Assembly: GCF_016744155.1 (NCBI RefSeq)
Contig: NZ_JADGEW010000018.1
Location: forward strand, 25,004-89,003
DNA length: 64,000 nucleotides
Source of the DNA: Amphritea sp.
GTDB lineage: Bacteria > Pseudomonadota > Gammaproteobacteria > Pseudomonadales > Balneatricaceae
Reading direction: 5' to 3'
The position numbers and the translations under genes were made by a program. The notes beneath the pieces were generated by a model. The model searched no databases and was not told where the DNA came from. It saw only the letters and a program-made list of their open reading frames with translations. Positions 8,748 through 17,451 of this stretch are shown here, one piece after another (position 1 is the stretch's first letter; every line of letters begins with the position of its first letter).

Positions 8748-8824
8748 TTTCAACTCATGCTGCATCTGCGTAAAGGTGGATAAGTAACACTTTTGGTAGG
8801 GGCTTATCATCCTAAAGTCGTAAC

Positions 8825-10252
8825 TTATTCGCTAGCCAGTGTTGAGTCTTGCTTCGGCTTTCTTGGGATGCCTAGCTTCTGGCGTCTTTCCCATAAGCAC
8901 TTTCGGCTGACGCCCAGTTTTTTTGCCAGAGCTGTCTCGCTCATACTGTCCTGATTTTCCAGTACGAACCGCTGGAAGTAATCATCCAGTGATAGGTTTT
9001 GTTCAGGGCGGCGCTCAGTTCTGTCTCCGGTTGTTTCCGCAACGAGTGAGTTACCATTGGCAAAACTGCTTTCCAGTTCAGCCAATGAGCCAGGTTCAAT
9101 ATCAAGGCCTAGCAGGTCGGTGGTGATTATGTGGTCTTCGGACAGAATAACAGCACGCTCTATAGCGTTTTGTAGCTCTCTAACGTTACCAGGCCAGTTG
9201 TAGCGGGTCATAGTTTGGCAGGCATCGTTGCTGAATTTCAGTAATTTAGACCCGAGTTTATCGCAACTTTTCTGCAGGAACTGCTGGGCAATTGTGATGA
9301 TATCATCGCCACGTTCGCGTAGCGGAGGCATCTGCAGCTCCATTACATAGAGTCGATAATAGAGATCTTCACGGAACTCACCGGTCTTGGCTAGCGCTTT
9401 AAGGTTGCGGTGGGTTGCGGCGATGAGACGGACATCTACATTGATCGATTTAACGGCGCCGACGCGACGTATTTCGCTCTCTTGCAGAAAGCGTAACAGG
9501 CGGGCCTGAGCCTCCAGTGGGAGTTCGCCTATCTCATCCAGAAACAGGGTGCCGCCGTGAGCTGCTTCGATTAGTCCGTTACGTGCACTGTCCGCACCGG
9601 TGAAAGCGCCTTTCTCATGACCAAAGAGCTCCGATTCAATCAGTGATTCCGGAATCGAAGCACAGTTAACCGATACCATGGGTGCATCGGCTCGCGAGCT
9701 TTGTTGGTGAATTGCCCGGGCCGCTAACTCTTTACCGGTGCCAGATTCTCCCTGAATCAAAACAGTGGCATCGGTGCGAGCGACTTTGTGGATGCGGCTA
9801 AACAGGTCTTGCATCGGCTTACAGGTGCCAACCATCTGATTCGCTGAGGCCGCCTTTGATTTGTCAGGACTTGCTTTTGTCTGTTTGCTTTTATCTTCAG
9901 CGCCACGAAGCTTGATAATATTGGCGATGGTTTCCAGCACTTCGTCATGATCAAAGGGCTTGGCTATGTAGTCTACCGCGCCCATTTTCATAGCGTCGAC
10001 AGCAGAGCGCATGCTGGCATAGCTGGTCATTATGACAACAGGAACAGCTTTTGCCAGGTTGATCAGGTCCGTGCCTGGTGCACCAGGCAAGCGTAGGTCG
10101 CTGATGATCAGGTTGTAATCATTGAGGTTGAATTGGCTGGTTGCTTCGTCGACAGACCCAGCGTCGTCAACGGAATAGCTATTACGCTCCAGCAAACGCC
10201 GGAGGGCAGTACGTATAATAGATTCATCTTCTACGATCAGAATGCGGCTCAT
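8825..10252 (-). CDS. cbrB: Sigma-54-dependent response regulator CbrB
   Basis: This is the 475-residue NtrC-family activator of the CbrAB system, which controls carbon/nitrogen balance. Order of domains: receiver with phospho-acceptor Asp52 (SDLRLPG), Thr76 and Lys98; AAA+ domain with Walker A GESGTGKE (168-175) and the sigma-54 contact loop GAFTGA (215-220); and a Fis-type helix-turn-helix at the C-terminus (SETALAKKLGVSRKCLWERR). It follows the kinase gene by 67 bases. Its likely target, a sigma-54 promoter with TGTTAC palindromes, lies immediately downstream of its own stop. Naming rests on domain order plus locus synteny. Confidence 0.88.
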   Translation of the reverse strand: MSRILIVEDESIIRTALRRLLERNSYSVDDAGSVDEATSQFNLNDYNLIISDLRLPGAPGTDLINLAKAVPVVIMTSYASMRSAVDAMKMGAVDYIAKPFDHDEVLETIANIIKLRGAEDKSKQTKASPDKSKAASANQMVGTCKPMQDLFSRIHKVARTDATVLIQGESGTGKELAARAIHQQSSRADAPMVSVNCASIPESLIESELFGHEKGAFTGADSARNGLIEAAHGGTLFLDEIGELPLEAQARLLRFLQESEIRRVGAVKSINVDVRLIAATHRNLKALAKTGEFREDLYYRLYVMELQMPPLRERGDDIITIAQQFLQKSCDKLGSKLLKFSNDACQTMTRYNWPGNVRELQNAIERAVILSEDHIITTDLLGLDIEPGSLAELESSFANGNSLVAETTGDRTERRPEQNLSLDDYFQRFVLENQDSMSETALAKKLGVSRKCLWERRQKLGIPRKPKQDSTLASE

Positions 10253-10319
10253 TCGGTATACCTTTGCTTTCTTAGCCTTCGCCCACAGGTTTTAGTTTTT
10301 AAAAACTTATCCTGCAAGC

Positions 10320-13214
10320 TTATTCTTGTAAGCTTTTGGGGAGGGTGATAACCACTTGAGTGCCATTATTCTGATTTTTATTGGCGGGACTCACTATGCT
10401 TATACTACCATAATGCTCTTCAATGATGTTATATACCAAAGGCAGTCCTAATCCGGTACCTTTCCCGGGGTCTTTAGTGGTGAAAAAAGGTTCAAACAGT
10501 TTATCCTGATGTTCTTTTACAATACCGCTACCCTCATCGGTGACGGTCACCTCTATCGAACTATTCCTCTCGTGCGCATCCAGCCAGACTGAACTGCTAT
10601 CCGGTGACGCGTCACAAGCATTATTGATCAGGTTTACAAATACCTGCAGGAGTCGTTGCGGGTCGCCGCCAACGTTCACTGTGTTATCCATATTGTTTAT
10701 TAACTGTATCTGTCGGCCTCTGCTATCCATGGAAACCAGATGGATCGCCTCATCTGTTAGCTCTTTCAGGCTGACATTTTCCTCAAACCGTTGGCCATCA
10801 CTTTGTCCGGTATGGGCAAAGCGGATCAGTGATTGCACGATTCGGGTAATTCGGGCGGTCTGAGCCACGATCTGTTCGCCGCTTTCGAGAATAATTGGGT
10901 CTTCCGTTTCGTACTTTAGGTTCTGAGCTAGACAAGCGATACCGGTGACAGGGTTGCCTATTTCGTGGGCAACACCCGCCGCAAAACGGCCGATGGATGC
11001 TAGCCGTTCATTGTGAGAAAGCCGGTTTACCAAAATCTGGTTCTCGGTTTCGTTCTCAAGCAGTATCACCATCGCGTCTGTATCATCAGCCAGGCTGGCT
11101 TTATGCAAGCTAAGCCAGCAATTTTCGCCATTAATCAGCATGTGGTGAGAGAGCAGGTGGTTCTGATTCAGGGCGGAAAAATTGAACAGAAGCTCTCCCC
11201 AGGGATCGGCAATGTTAACCAGTTTCTTGGTTAGTACTGATGAGGTACTTAATCCAGTGAAATGCTCCATTTCTGCGTTCCAGAAGATAATCTGCCCTTT
11301 TTCGTCTAGTGAGCAGGCGCCGATGGGGAGTCGTTGCAGAGTCATGCGGTGGTGGCGGCGCAAATTATCCAGTTCAGCTGCTAATCCGCTGAGCTGAGTC
11401 TGATAGTTTTCCAGTTGACCTTCCAGCAGGTGGATATCCTGAGTGCGGTATTGGTCGAGCGTATTTTTTTCTGTTTTCTGGTAAAGCAGGCTGCTGGCGC
11501 CAACCGGCCCGAACAGGGCGCTGAGACGACTTTCGATCAGTGTGTTGAGGCGCATTAGATCGATTGCGTCCAGCTCCTTGTTAGTGAGCTTAAGCTCTTT
11601 TAGGGCGTTATCTATTTCCCGTTGAGCGGTCTCTTTGCCTAATTGATTGCTGAGCAGTTCAACTAATTCATCGCTATTGCTGATATCTAACTGAGGGCTA
11701 ATCGGACGCTGAATACTGTTATGCAAGCAGGCACTGGCGCTGGCTGTTTCTTCCTTGGAACTCTTGGTGATGAGTGAGGCTAACAGGAAAATAGTGATGT
11801 TTGCGGCCAACGCGTAGATCGCAATCTGGTGCCAGTCCTGTTGAATCAGCAGTGCTGTGTCTGTACCGGTGAGTAAGCCCAGTAACATGGTAATAATCCA
11901 GGTGCCCATGCCAGCAATTAGTCCCAGGCAGAAGCCTGTGCGGTTGGCTCCGGGCCAGAAGAGAGTTGCCAGTATACCGGGTAGGAATTGCATAAAGGCG
12001 ATGAATGCCAGTGTGCCCAGCCATTGCAGATTAAAATTCAGGCCAATTTTGCTATAGAACAGATAGCTGAATAGCATCATCACGATGATCAGTGATCGCC
12101 TTAGCCATAGTAGTCGCGAATATAATTCATGGGTCGCAATTGGTGGGATCAAGGGTAAAACGATATGGTTCTGCAGCATTGAAGTGATTGAAATAGTCGC
12201 AACGATAATGATACCGCTAGCCGCGGCCAGGCCTCCGATAAAGGCCAGAATCGTCAGAAAATTAGAGTCCAGCGCTATGCCCATATTGAGAATAAGAAAG
12301 GCGGGATGATCGCCAACGCCGAGTTTTATGCCTGCCCAGAGGATGGGGGGGACGGCCAGCGCCAACAGTAGCAAGTAGAGTGGGATACCCCAGCTGGCTT
12401 TATGCAAACTGTTGGATGAGGTGTTTTCAGTAAACATCATGTGAAAAGTATGGGGCATCACGATAATTGCAGAGAAAAATCCCAGTAACATGGTTCGCCA
12501 CATGTCGCTGTCCAGCGGGGTGTTGAAGACTTCGACCTCCTCTGGGTGTTGCTGCAGCCAAAGGTCGAGCCCGCCGGGTCCGCCCATAACACCGTATAAC
12601 GCATAGAGAGCTATTGTGCCAATAGCGATCAGTTTGATCAGTGATCCGGTCGCCATCGCAACAATTAAGCCGGTGCGGTTATAGCGCAGTGAGGGGTTGC
12701 GGGCGCCGAACAGGATCGAAAAGAGAGCGATCAGCGTACAAAAGCCGATGGCGACCTGATCGGAAGAGAAGTCCTGGTTAAGAATATGTAGTGAATCAGT
12801 TACAGCGTGAATCTGTATGGAGATCAGGGGCAGTATTGCCAGTAATGAGAAGATTGCTGTCAGGGTTCCTGCGGTCGCGGAGCGAAAACGGAACGCAAAC
12901 AGATCTGCAAGGGAGCTGAGCTGATAGGTTCGGGTTATTCTGAGAATCGGTACTAATATCACAGGCGCCAGGAAAAAAGCCGCTGATCCGCCCAAATAGG
13001 AAGCTAGAAAACTATAACCAGACGCTTTGGCCAGTTCAAAAGTGCCATAAAAAGTCCAGACACTGGTGAACACTCCCAGTGACAGAATATAGGTGATCGG
13101 GTGGTAGATAACGCGGGCGGGAATCCAGCCCCGTTCAGTAATGTATGCGGTTCCAAACAGAAAAGTCAGGTAAGTAATCGCGATGAACAGTAGTTCGGTC
13201 AGATTAAAACTCAT
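10320..13214 (-). CDS. cbrA: Sensor histidine kinase CbrA with sodium/solute symporter domain
   Basis: The 964-residue protein joins a transporter to a kinase. Residues 1 to about 480 form a 13-helix SSS (PutP-type) symporter domain, and a linker with coiled-coil character follows (about 520-620). A PAS domain (about 625-725, LPIGACSLDEKGQIIFWNAE) comes next. The kinase core has His750 in AGVAHEIGNPVTG, the N box VNLINNACDAS, and the G boxes GSGIV and GTGLGLPLV. CbrA of Pseudomonas has this layout and length (about 980). Its partner cbrB follows. The start overlaps cbrX by 11 bases, so translation is probably coupled. The signal or solute sensed cannot be read from sequence. Confidence 0.9.
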   Translation of the reverse strand: MSFNLTELLFIAITYLTFLFGTAYITERGWIPARVIYHPITYILSLGVFTSVWTFYGTFELAKASGYSFLASYLGGSAAFFLAPVILVPILRITRTYQLSSLADLFAFRFRSATAGTLTAIFSLLAILPLISIQIHAVTDSLHILNQDFSSDQVAIGFCTLIALFSILFGARNPSLRYNRTGLIVAMATGSLIKLIAIGTIALYALYGVMGGPGGLDLWLQQHPEEVEVFNTPLDSDMWRTMLLGFFSAIIVMPHTFHMMFTENTSSNSLHKASWGIPLYLLLLALAVPPILWAGIKLGVGDHPAFLILNMGIALDSNFLTILAFIGGLAAASGIIIVATISITSMLQNHIVLPLIPPIATHELYSRLLWLRRSLIIVMMLFSYLFYSKIGLNFNLQWLGTLAFIAFMQFLPGILATLFWPGANRTGFCLGLIAGMGTWIITMLLGLLTGTDTALLIQQDWHQIAIYALAANITIFLLASLITKSSKEETASASACLHNSIQRPISPQLDISNSDELVELLSNQLGKETAQREIDNALKELKLTNKELDAIDLMRLNTLIESRLSALFGPVGASSLLYQKTEKNTLDQYRTQDIHLLEGQLENYQTQLSGLAAELDNLRRHHRMTLQRLPIGACSLDEKGQIIFWNAEMEHFTGLSTSSVLTKKLVNIADPWGELLFNFSALNQNHLLSHHMLINGENCWLSLHKASLADDTDAMVILLENETENQILVNRLSHNERLASIGRFAAGVAHEIGNPVTGIACLAQNLKYETEDPIILESGEQIVAQTARITRIVQSLIRFAHTGQSDGQRFEENVSLKELTDEAIHLVSMDSRGRQIQLINNMDNTVNVGGDPQRLLQVFVNLINNACDASPDSSSVWLDAHERNSSIEVTVTDEGSGIVKEHQDKLFEPFFTTKDPGKGTGLGLPLVYNIIEEHYGSISIVSPANKNQNNGTQVVITLPKSLQE

Positions 13215-13380
13215 CTTGACGCCGTCTCCGTTCTAGAATTGCTACCATCAGGATGAGTGCAGCCCAGATAATGAAAGGCCGATACCAGGGGGTTGCTGCG
13301 TCGGGCCACCATTGATCCAGAATCGGGGATAGCAGGTACCCACCGATTACCAGAACGATTAAAAGGCGGTAGAAATGCAT
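13204..13380 (-). CDS. cbrX: Small membrane protein CbrX upstream of cbrA
   Basis: This 58-residue protein starts MHFYRLLIVLVIGGYLLSPI. It has two hydrophobic helices (about 4-20 and 38-52) and a basic tail ERRRRQDEF. Its ATG shares a base with the gluQ stop (TAATG) and its end overlaps the cbrA start by 11 bases. This is the arrangement described for cbrX in Pseudomonas, where its translation is needed for cbrA expression. I rejected the longer reading from 13458 because it lies inside gluQ. Its biochemical role is unknown. Confidence 0.82.
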   Translation of the reverse strand: MHFYRLLIVLVIGGYLLSPILDQWWPDAATPWYRPFIIWAALILMVAILERRRRQDEF

Positions 13381-14255
13381 TAGCTTTCCTCCAGTGAAAT
13401 ACTCAGACAGGAAGGAACAGCGTTTAGATCCCAGTGCTCTACGGCCCAGCTGAGGCACTCGTCGATAGTACTGTCTGCCAATTCTGCTATAGGTTGCTGC
13501 CCGAGGAAATTTAATGCCTTTATCACAAGCTGTACTCTTTCATTCTGATTCAGAGCAGGGGCAAAGGTTTGTTTACTGAGTTTTTGCCTCTGCGCATTTG
13601 TTGCCACCGGAATATGTGCGTAGACAGGCTGATGATAGCCCAACTGACGCTGCAGATGAATCTGTTTGGGCGTTGAATCTAACAGATCTGATCCGCGTAC
13701 AACATGAGTGATCTGTTGTTCGGCATCATCAATCGTTACGGCTAATTGATAGGCAAAGAATCCATCTCGGCGAAAGATGACAAAGTCTTCCTTCTGAAAA
13801 GAGAAGTCCTGGTGTCCGAGAATTCGGTCATCAAAGCCGTAGTTTGTGTCGCAACGGCTACGTATGGCACAGAGTTGATCGGCTTCAGGCCTGTGGTCAC
13901 GGCAAAAGCCATCATAGAGAGAGTTGCCACTACGAAGCTGAACCTGTTGTCGGGAGCATTTGCAGGGGTAGGCCAGACCGTTATTCGTCAGATCTGTGAG
14001 GATGTCGTTATAGAGGCTGAGGCGGTGGCTTTGTCGAACAATCTTGTGATCCCAGTGAAGGCCAAGTTGCTCAAGGGTGCGAAGAATACTGTCAGTAGCA
14101 CCTTTGATTTCCCGGGGTGGATCCAGATCTTCGATGCGAACCAGCCAATATCCCTGATGGGAACGGGCGTCAAGATAGCTGGCAAGAGCCGCCAGAAGGG
14201 AGCCGAAATGAAGCGGCCCTGTGGGTGAGGGGGCGAAACGTCCTGTATAGACCAT
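13380..14255 (-). CDS. gluQ: Glutamyl-Q tRNA(Asp) synthetase GluQ
   Basis: GluQ is a shortened glutamyl-tRNA synthetase that attaches glutamate to queuosine in the anticodon of tRNA(Asp). The 291-residue protein begins MVYTGRFAPSPTGPLHFGSL, with the HIGH-like HFGS motif. It carries zinc-type cysteines (CKCSRQQVQL, later GFCRDH) and a KMSKS-like KLSKQ. It lacks the anticodon-binding domain of true GluRS. I set the start at 14255 because the HFGSL motif then sits near residue 16 as in the family; the open frame extends 44 codons further without homology. It follows dksA by 37 bases, the usual dksA-gluQ pair. Confidence 0.94.
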   Translation of the reverse strand: MVYTGRFAPSPTGPLHFGSLLAALASYLDARSHQGYWLVRIEDLDPPREIKGATDSILRTLEQLGLHWDHKIVRQSHRLSLYNDILTDLTNNGLAYPCKCSRQQVQLRSGNSLYDGFCRDHRPEADQLCAIRSRCDTNYGFDDRILGHQDFSFQKEDFVIFRRDGFFAYQLAVTIDDAEQQITHVVRGSDLLDSTPKQIHLQRQLGYHQPVYAHIPVATNAQRQKLSKQTFAPALNQNERVQLVIKALNFLGQQPIAELADSTIDECLSWAVEHWDLNAVPSCLSISLEES

Positions 14256-14292
14256 TGTAACAGCGGCTGACCAGGGGTCAGCCGCAGACAGA

Positions 14293-14721
14293 TCAGATAC
14301 CGAGCTGTTTCTCTTTGATCTCAGCCAGCGTCTTGCAATCGATACATAAGGTTGCAGTCGGACGGGCTTCCAGGCGACGAACGCCAATTTCTACACCGCA
14401 AGCGTTACAGTAGCCGTAATCGTCCTCATCAATGCTTTCCATCGCTTTGGAAATCTTATTGATAAGTTTGCGCTCACGGTCACGGGTACGAAGCTCCAGG
14501 CTGAACTCTTCTTCCTGGCTTGCACGATCACTAGGATCTGCAAAGTTGGTCGCTTCTTCCTGCAGATGGTTTACGGTACGATCGACCTCTTCCATCAGCT
14601 CCTGTTTCCAGGCATTCAGTATATTGCGGAAATGATCTTTCTGAGGTTCGTCCATGTACTCATCGCCTTCCTTGATAGGGTAAGGTTCAAAGTGTGTGAA
14701 CTGTGTTTCTTGATGCGGCAT
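14293..14721 (-). CDS. dksA: RNA polymerase-binding transcription factor DksA
   Basis: DksA binds the secondary channel of RNA polymerase and, with ppGpp, controls rRNA and amino-acid promoters. The 142 residues form a coiled-coil (about 30-105) with the tip segment TNFADPSDRASQEEEF; the Asp residues there are the functional tip. A C4 zinc finger follows (CNACGVEIGVRRLEA, then LCIDCK). Length is close to the E. coli protein (151). It is first in the long minus-strand run through gluQ, cbrX, cbrA and cbrB. Confidence 0.96.
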   Translation of the reverse strand: MPHQETQFTHFEPYPIKEGDEYMDEPQKDHFRNILNAWKQELMEEVDRTVNHLQEEATNFADPSDRASQEEEFSLELRTRDRERKLINKISKAMESIDEDDYGYCNACGVEIGVRRLEARPTATLCIDCKTLAEIKEKQLGI

Positions 14722-15111
14722 AGTTCTGCCTCGCTTCTCTTTCTACAAAGTCGGGCAACCGTGCCCGAACGCTTCTACCAACGGCCTTGATGCTGGCAAT
14801 ATTAAACCAACAATCAGAAGGGAGCTGAAGGTACCAGAACCGTTCAGGTTTCACCAGCCCCCAGATCAAAAAACTAGTTCAAAAGATAAGCTCACCTTTT
14901 CCTTAAGTTAATCAATCTTTTGTATGGTCATCAGAAATGACAGTAGCATAACGTCTAAATATAGCAGTGATTATCCGGTTTCTAGTAAGAATTCAGTCAG
15001 TATTAGCTGATTACTGTCAATGGAGAGGCTCTTTGCTGGGGTTGGTACTAATGTATAATCTGCGCATCTGTTATCTACCCTTTATGTTAACCACCAAGGA
15101 AACCTCCTTTA
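14722..15111. other. Divergent promoter region dksA / aminotransferase
   Basis: A 390-base gap between the dksA start (-) and the aminotransferase start (+). No ORF has coding character. Its right end carries a good -10 box TATAAT at 15054-15059, about 55 bases before the aminotransferase ATG; the -35 (TTTGCT or TTGCTG near 15032-15038) is weak. A dksA promoter must lie in the left part but I could not place it. Confidence 0.55.
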
Positions 15112-16272
15112 ATGAGTAACTGGTCGGACCGGGTCGCTGAGATCGACTCCTTTAAAGTTATGGATCTGTTAAAGCGGGCAAAAGAGCTGGATGCGCTTGG
15201 ACATGATGTTGTGCATATGTGCGCCGGCGAACCTGATTTTGCTACGCCTGAACCGGTTTCTGAAGCTGGTATTGCCGCCATTCGGGCCGGGCATACCCAA
15301 TACACTCCAGCGGCAGGAATTCCACCGCTGCGTGAGGCGATTGCAGGTTTCTATAAAGAGCGTTATGGGCTGGATATTCCCGCTGAACGGGTGATTGTTA
15401 CTGCGGGTGCTTCAGGGGCTCTATTGATGGTGTTTGCTACTCTGGCTAATCCGGGGCAGCGTTTTATGATGGCGGATCCTGGTTACCCTTGTAATCCCCG
15501 TTTCTTGCGTTTATTGGAGGCTAGAGGTCAGCTTATACCGGTAGATGCCGGCGATAACTATCAACTGACGCCTGAACTGATTGAGCAGAATTGGGATGCG
15601 CAGACTGCTGGGGTACTACTTGCGTCACCTGCGAATCCAACGGGTAGCGTGGTTCATCGAGAGCAGTTAGAGCTTATCTCCCAGACAGTCCGGGCAAAAG
15701 GCGGACATCTGGTTGTCGATGAACTTTATCATGGTCTGACCTATGGTTTTGATGCTACTTCAGTGTTGGAAGTGGATCAGGATGCTTTTGTGTTGAATAG
15801 TTTTTCTAAGTACTTCGGTATGACTGGTTGGCGATTGGGTTGGGCAATCGTGCCTGAATCAGCGGTCGGCGAGATTGAACGCCTGGCGCAGAATCTGTTT
15901 ATATCACCACCAACAATCTCTCAGTACGCCGCGTTAGAAGCGTTTAATCCGGAAACAACAGCTATTCTTGAGCAGCGTCGAGAGGCGTTCAGGGAGCGTC
16001 GCGATCTTTTAGTTAATGGATTGCGGGAACTGGGTTTTGATATCCCTTTGATGCCGGAAGGTGCATTTTATGTTTATGCTGACGCATCCCACCTGACTGA
16101 TAACACCTTTGATTTTTGCTGGGAGTTGCTAGAGCAGGATAAGGTGGCGGTGACCCCCGGTATCGATTTTGGTGATCATCGGGCCAATCAGTTTATCCGC
16201 TTCTCCTATACCACCGGTATCGGTCAGATCGAGAAAGCGCTGTCACGTCTGCGTCACAGGTTGAATCGATGA
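15112..16272 (+). CDS. Pyridoxal-phosphate aminotransferase, class I/II (aspartate aminotransferase fold)
   Basis: This 386-residue enzyme is a fold-type I PLP aminotransferase. Visible signatures are the substrate loop [12 protein letters not shown] (about 39-50), the Asn/Pro motif ASPANPTGS, the Asp-Glu pair VVDELYHG, and the PLP lysine in [16 protein letters not shown] (about 230-245). The C-terminal RFSY supplies the arginine that binds the substrate carboxylate. Substrate cannot be fixed by eye; aspartate, alanine or aromatic amino acids are possible. It overlaps sfsA by 4 bases. The same sfsA-aminotransferase neighbourhood beside dksA is seen in Pseudomonas. Confidence 0.88.
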   Translation: MSNWSDRVAEIDSFKVMDLLKRAKELDALGHDVVHMCAGEPDFATPEPVSEAGIAAIRAGHTQYTPAAGIPPLREAIAGFYKERYGLDIPAERVIVTAGASGALLMVFATLANPGQRFMMADPGYPCNPRFLRLLEARGQLIPVDAGDNYQLTPELIEQNWDAQTAGVLLASPANPTGSVVHREQLELISQTVRAKGGHLVVDELYHGLTYGFDATSVLEVDQDAFVLNSFSKYFGMTGWRLGWAIVPESAVGEIERLAQNLFISPPTISQYAALEAFNPETTAILEQRREAFRERRDLLVNGLRELGFDIPLMPEGAFYVYADASHLTDNTFDFCWELLEQDKVAVTPGIDFGDHRANQFIRFSYTTGIGQIEKALSRLRHRLNR

Positions 16273-16973
16273 AGCTGGAGAATATGCAGCAGGGGCGACT
16301 GATTAAGCGCTATAAGCGATTTCTGGCGGACATTGAGTTGGATGATGGAAGTCAACTGACAGTTCACTGCCCAAATACGGGTTCGATGAAAAACTGTGCT
16401 GATCCGGGTAGCGAAGTCTGGATAAAGGACTCAGGAAATCTAAAGCGGAAATACCTGTTTGGTTGGGAGCTGGTTCGAGTTGAAGGTCAGTTTTGGGCCT
16501 GTATTAATACCGGTCGGGCGAATGCGCTGATCAAAGAGGCGATAGAAACCGGTGTGATTGAAGAGCTTCAGGGCTATGAATCGATTCGTCAGGAGGTGAA
16601 GTATGGTGATGAAAATAGCCGTATCGACCTGTTTCTGGAGGATGCTCAGCGGCCATCTTGTTATGTAGAAATCAAGAATGTCACATTGTTAGAGCAGCAA
16701 GGTCTTGGTGCTTTTCCCGATGCAGTCACAACTCGGGGAGCCAAGCATCTGCGAGAATTGATGCTGATGGTAGAGCAGGGGTATCGGTCGGTATTGATAT
16801 TCTGTGTTCCCCATACCGGTATTGAACAGGTGCGTCCAGCAGACCATATTGATCCTAAATATGGCCAGCTGTTGCGGGAAGCGGTCTCGGCTGGGGTGGA
16901 GGTTTATGCGTACGGTGCAAAAATTACCCCAAAGGAGGTGACTATTAGTCACCCATTGCCGGTTCTTCTCTAA
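16269..16973 (+). CDS. sfsA: DNA/RNA nuclease-fold protein SfsA
   Basis: The 234-residue protein belongs to the SfsA family (sugar fermentation stimulation protein A). Family marks are the N-terminal OB-like part with [20 protein letters not shown] (about 32-51) and the PD-(D/E)XK nuclease-like core with [13 protein letters not shown] and [16 protein letters not shown]. SfsA was first linked to maltose metabolism in E. coli and binds DNA; its true function is unclear. It starts within the aminotransferase stop (ATGA), so the two are co-translated. Confidence 0.93.
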   Translation: MKLENMQQGRLIKRYKRFLADIELDDGSQLTVHCPNTGSMKNCADPGSEVWIKDSGNLKRKYLFGWELVRVEGQFWACINTGRANALIKEAIETGVIEELQGYESIRQEVKYGDENSRIDLFLEDAQRPSCYVEIKNVTLLEQQGLGAFPDAVTTRGAKHLRELMLMVEQGYRSVLIFCVPHTGIEQVRPADHIDPKYGQLLREAVSAGVEVYAYGAKITPKEVTISHPLPVLL

Positions 16974-16996
16974 GTTTGGCTGGTTCTGGGGCTTCA

Positions 16997-17323
16997 TTAG
17001 GTCTGAATGCAGAGGGCCCCATCAATGATCTCGAAGGCTATCGTTTGCAACTTAGCGCCAATGCAGGGGCCGGCAATACATTGCCCCTGATCGATAGTGA
17101 ACAGTGCCCCGTGGGTTGAGCACTGGATAAAGTGCTTTTCAGCATCAAGAAAGACATCCGGCATCCACTCCAGCGGAATTCCTTGATGAGGACAGCGGTT
17201 CTCGTAAAGAAAAACCTCTCCCTGACGCTTTACGGCAAAAAGCTTACGCTGCTCAAGGTCAAATCCTTTGGCTCCGTGCTCTGGCAATTCGCTTAGCTGA
17301 CATAACAGAGTGGTAGTGGTCAT
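16997..17323 (-). CDS. Small Rieske [2Fe-2S] protein
   Basis: A stand-alone Rieske ferredoxin of 108 residues with the start chosen here. The cluster ligands are Cys44 and His46 (CPHQGIP) and Cys68 and His71 (CSTHG), which bind the 2Fe-2S centre. There is no oxygenase or cytochrome domain and no membrane helix. Proteins of this size act as electron carriers or as small subunits, but no partner gene is nearby. It is convergent with sfsA. An alternative start 24 bases upstream (17347) adds MELLSGFT; neither has a strong ribosome-binding site. Confidence 0.85.
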   Translation of the reverse strand: MTTTTLLCQLSELPEHGAKGFDLEQRKLFAVKRQGEVFLYENRCPHQGIPLEWMPDVFLDAEKHFIQCSTHGALFTIDQGQCIAGPCIGAKLQTIAFEIIDGALCIQT

Positions 17324-17451
17324 AGTGAATCCGCTTAATAGTTCCATGAGAAAATATCAGACAGTCTGGCTGATGCTGCTATTATAATCGCCATCTTTTG
17401 ATACTACTTATACCTTACACATACTTTTACAGATAATAGTGATTTGAACTT

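Noticed and set aside
13746..14228. A 160-codon open frame antisense to gluQ
   Set aside because: It overlaps the conserved core of gluQ on the other strand and shows no recognisable domain.
14687..14869. Small minus-strand frame upstream of dksA
   Set aside because: It overlaps the dksA start in another frame, has no ribosome-binding site and no recognisable sequence.
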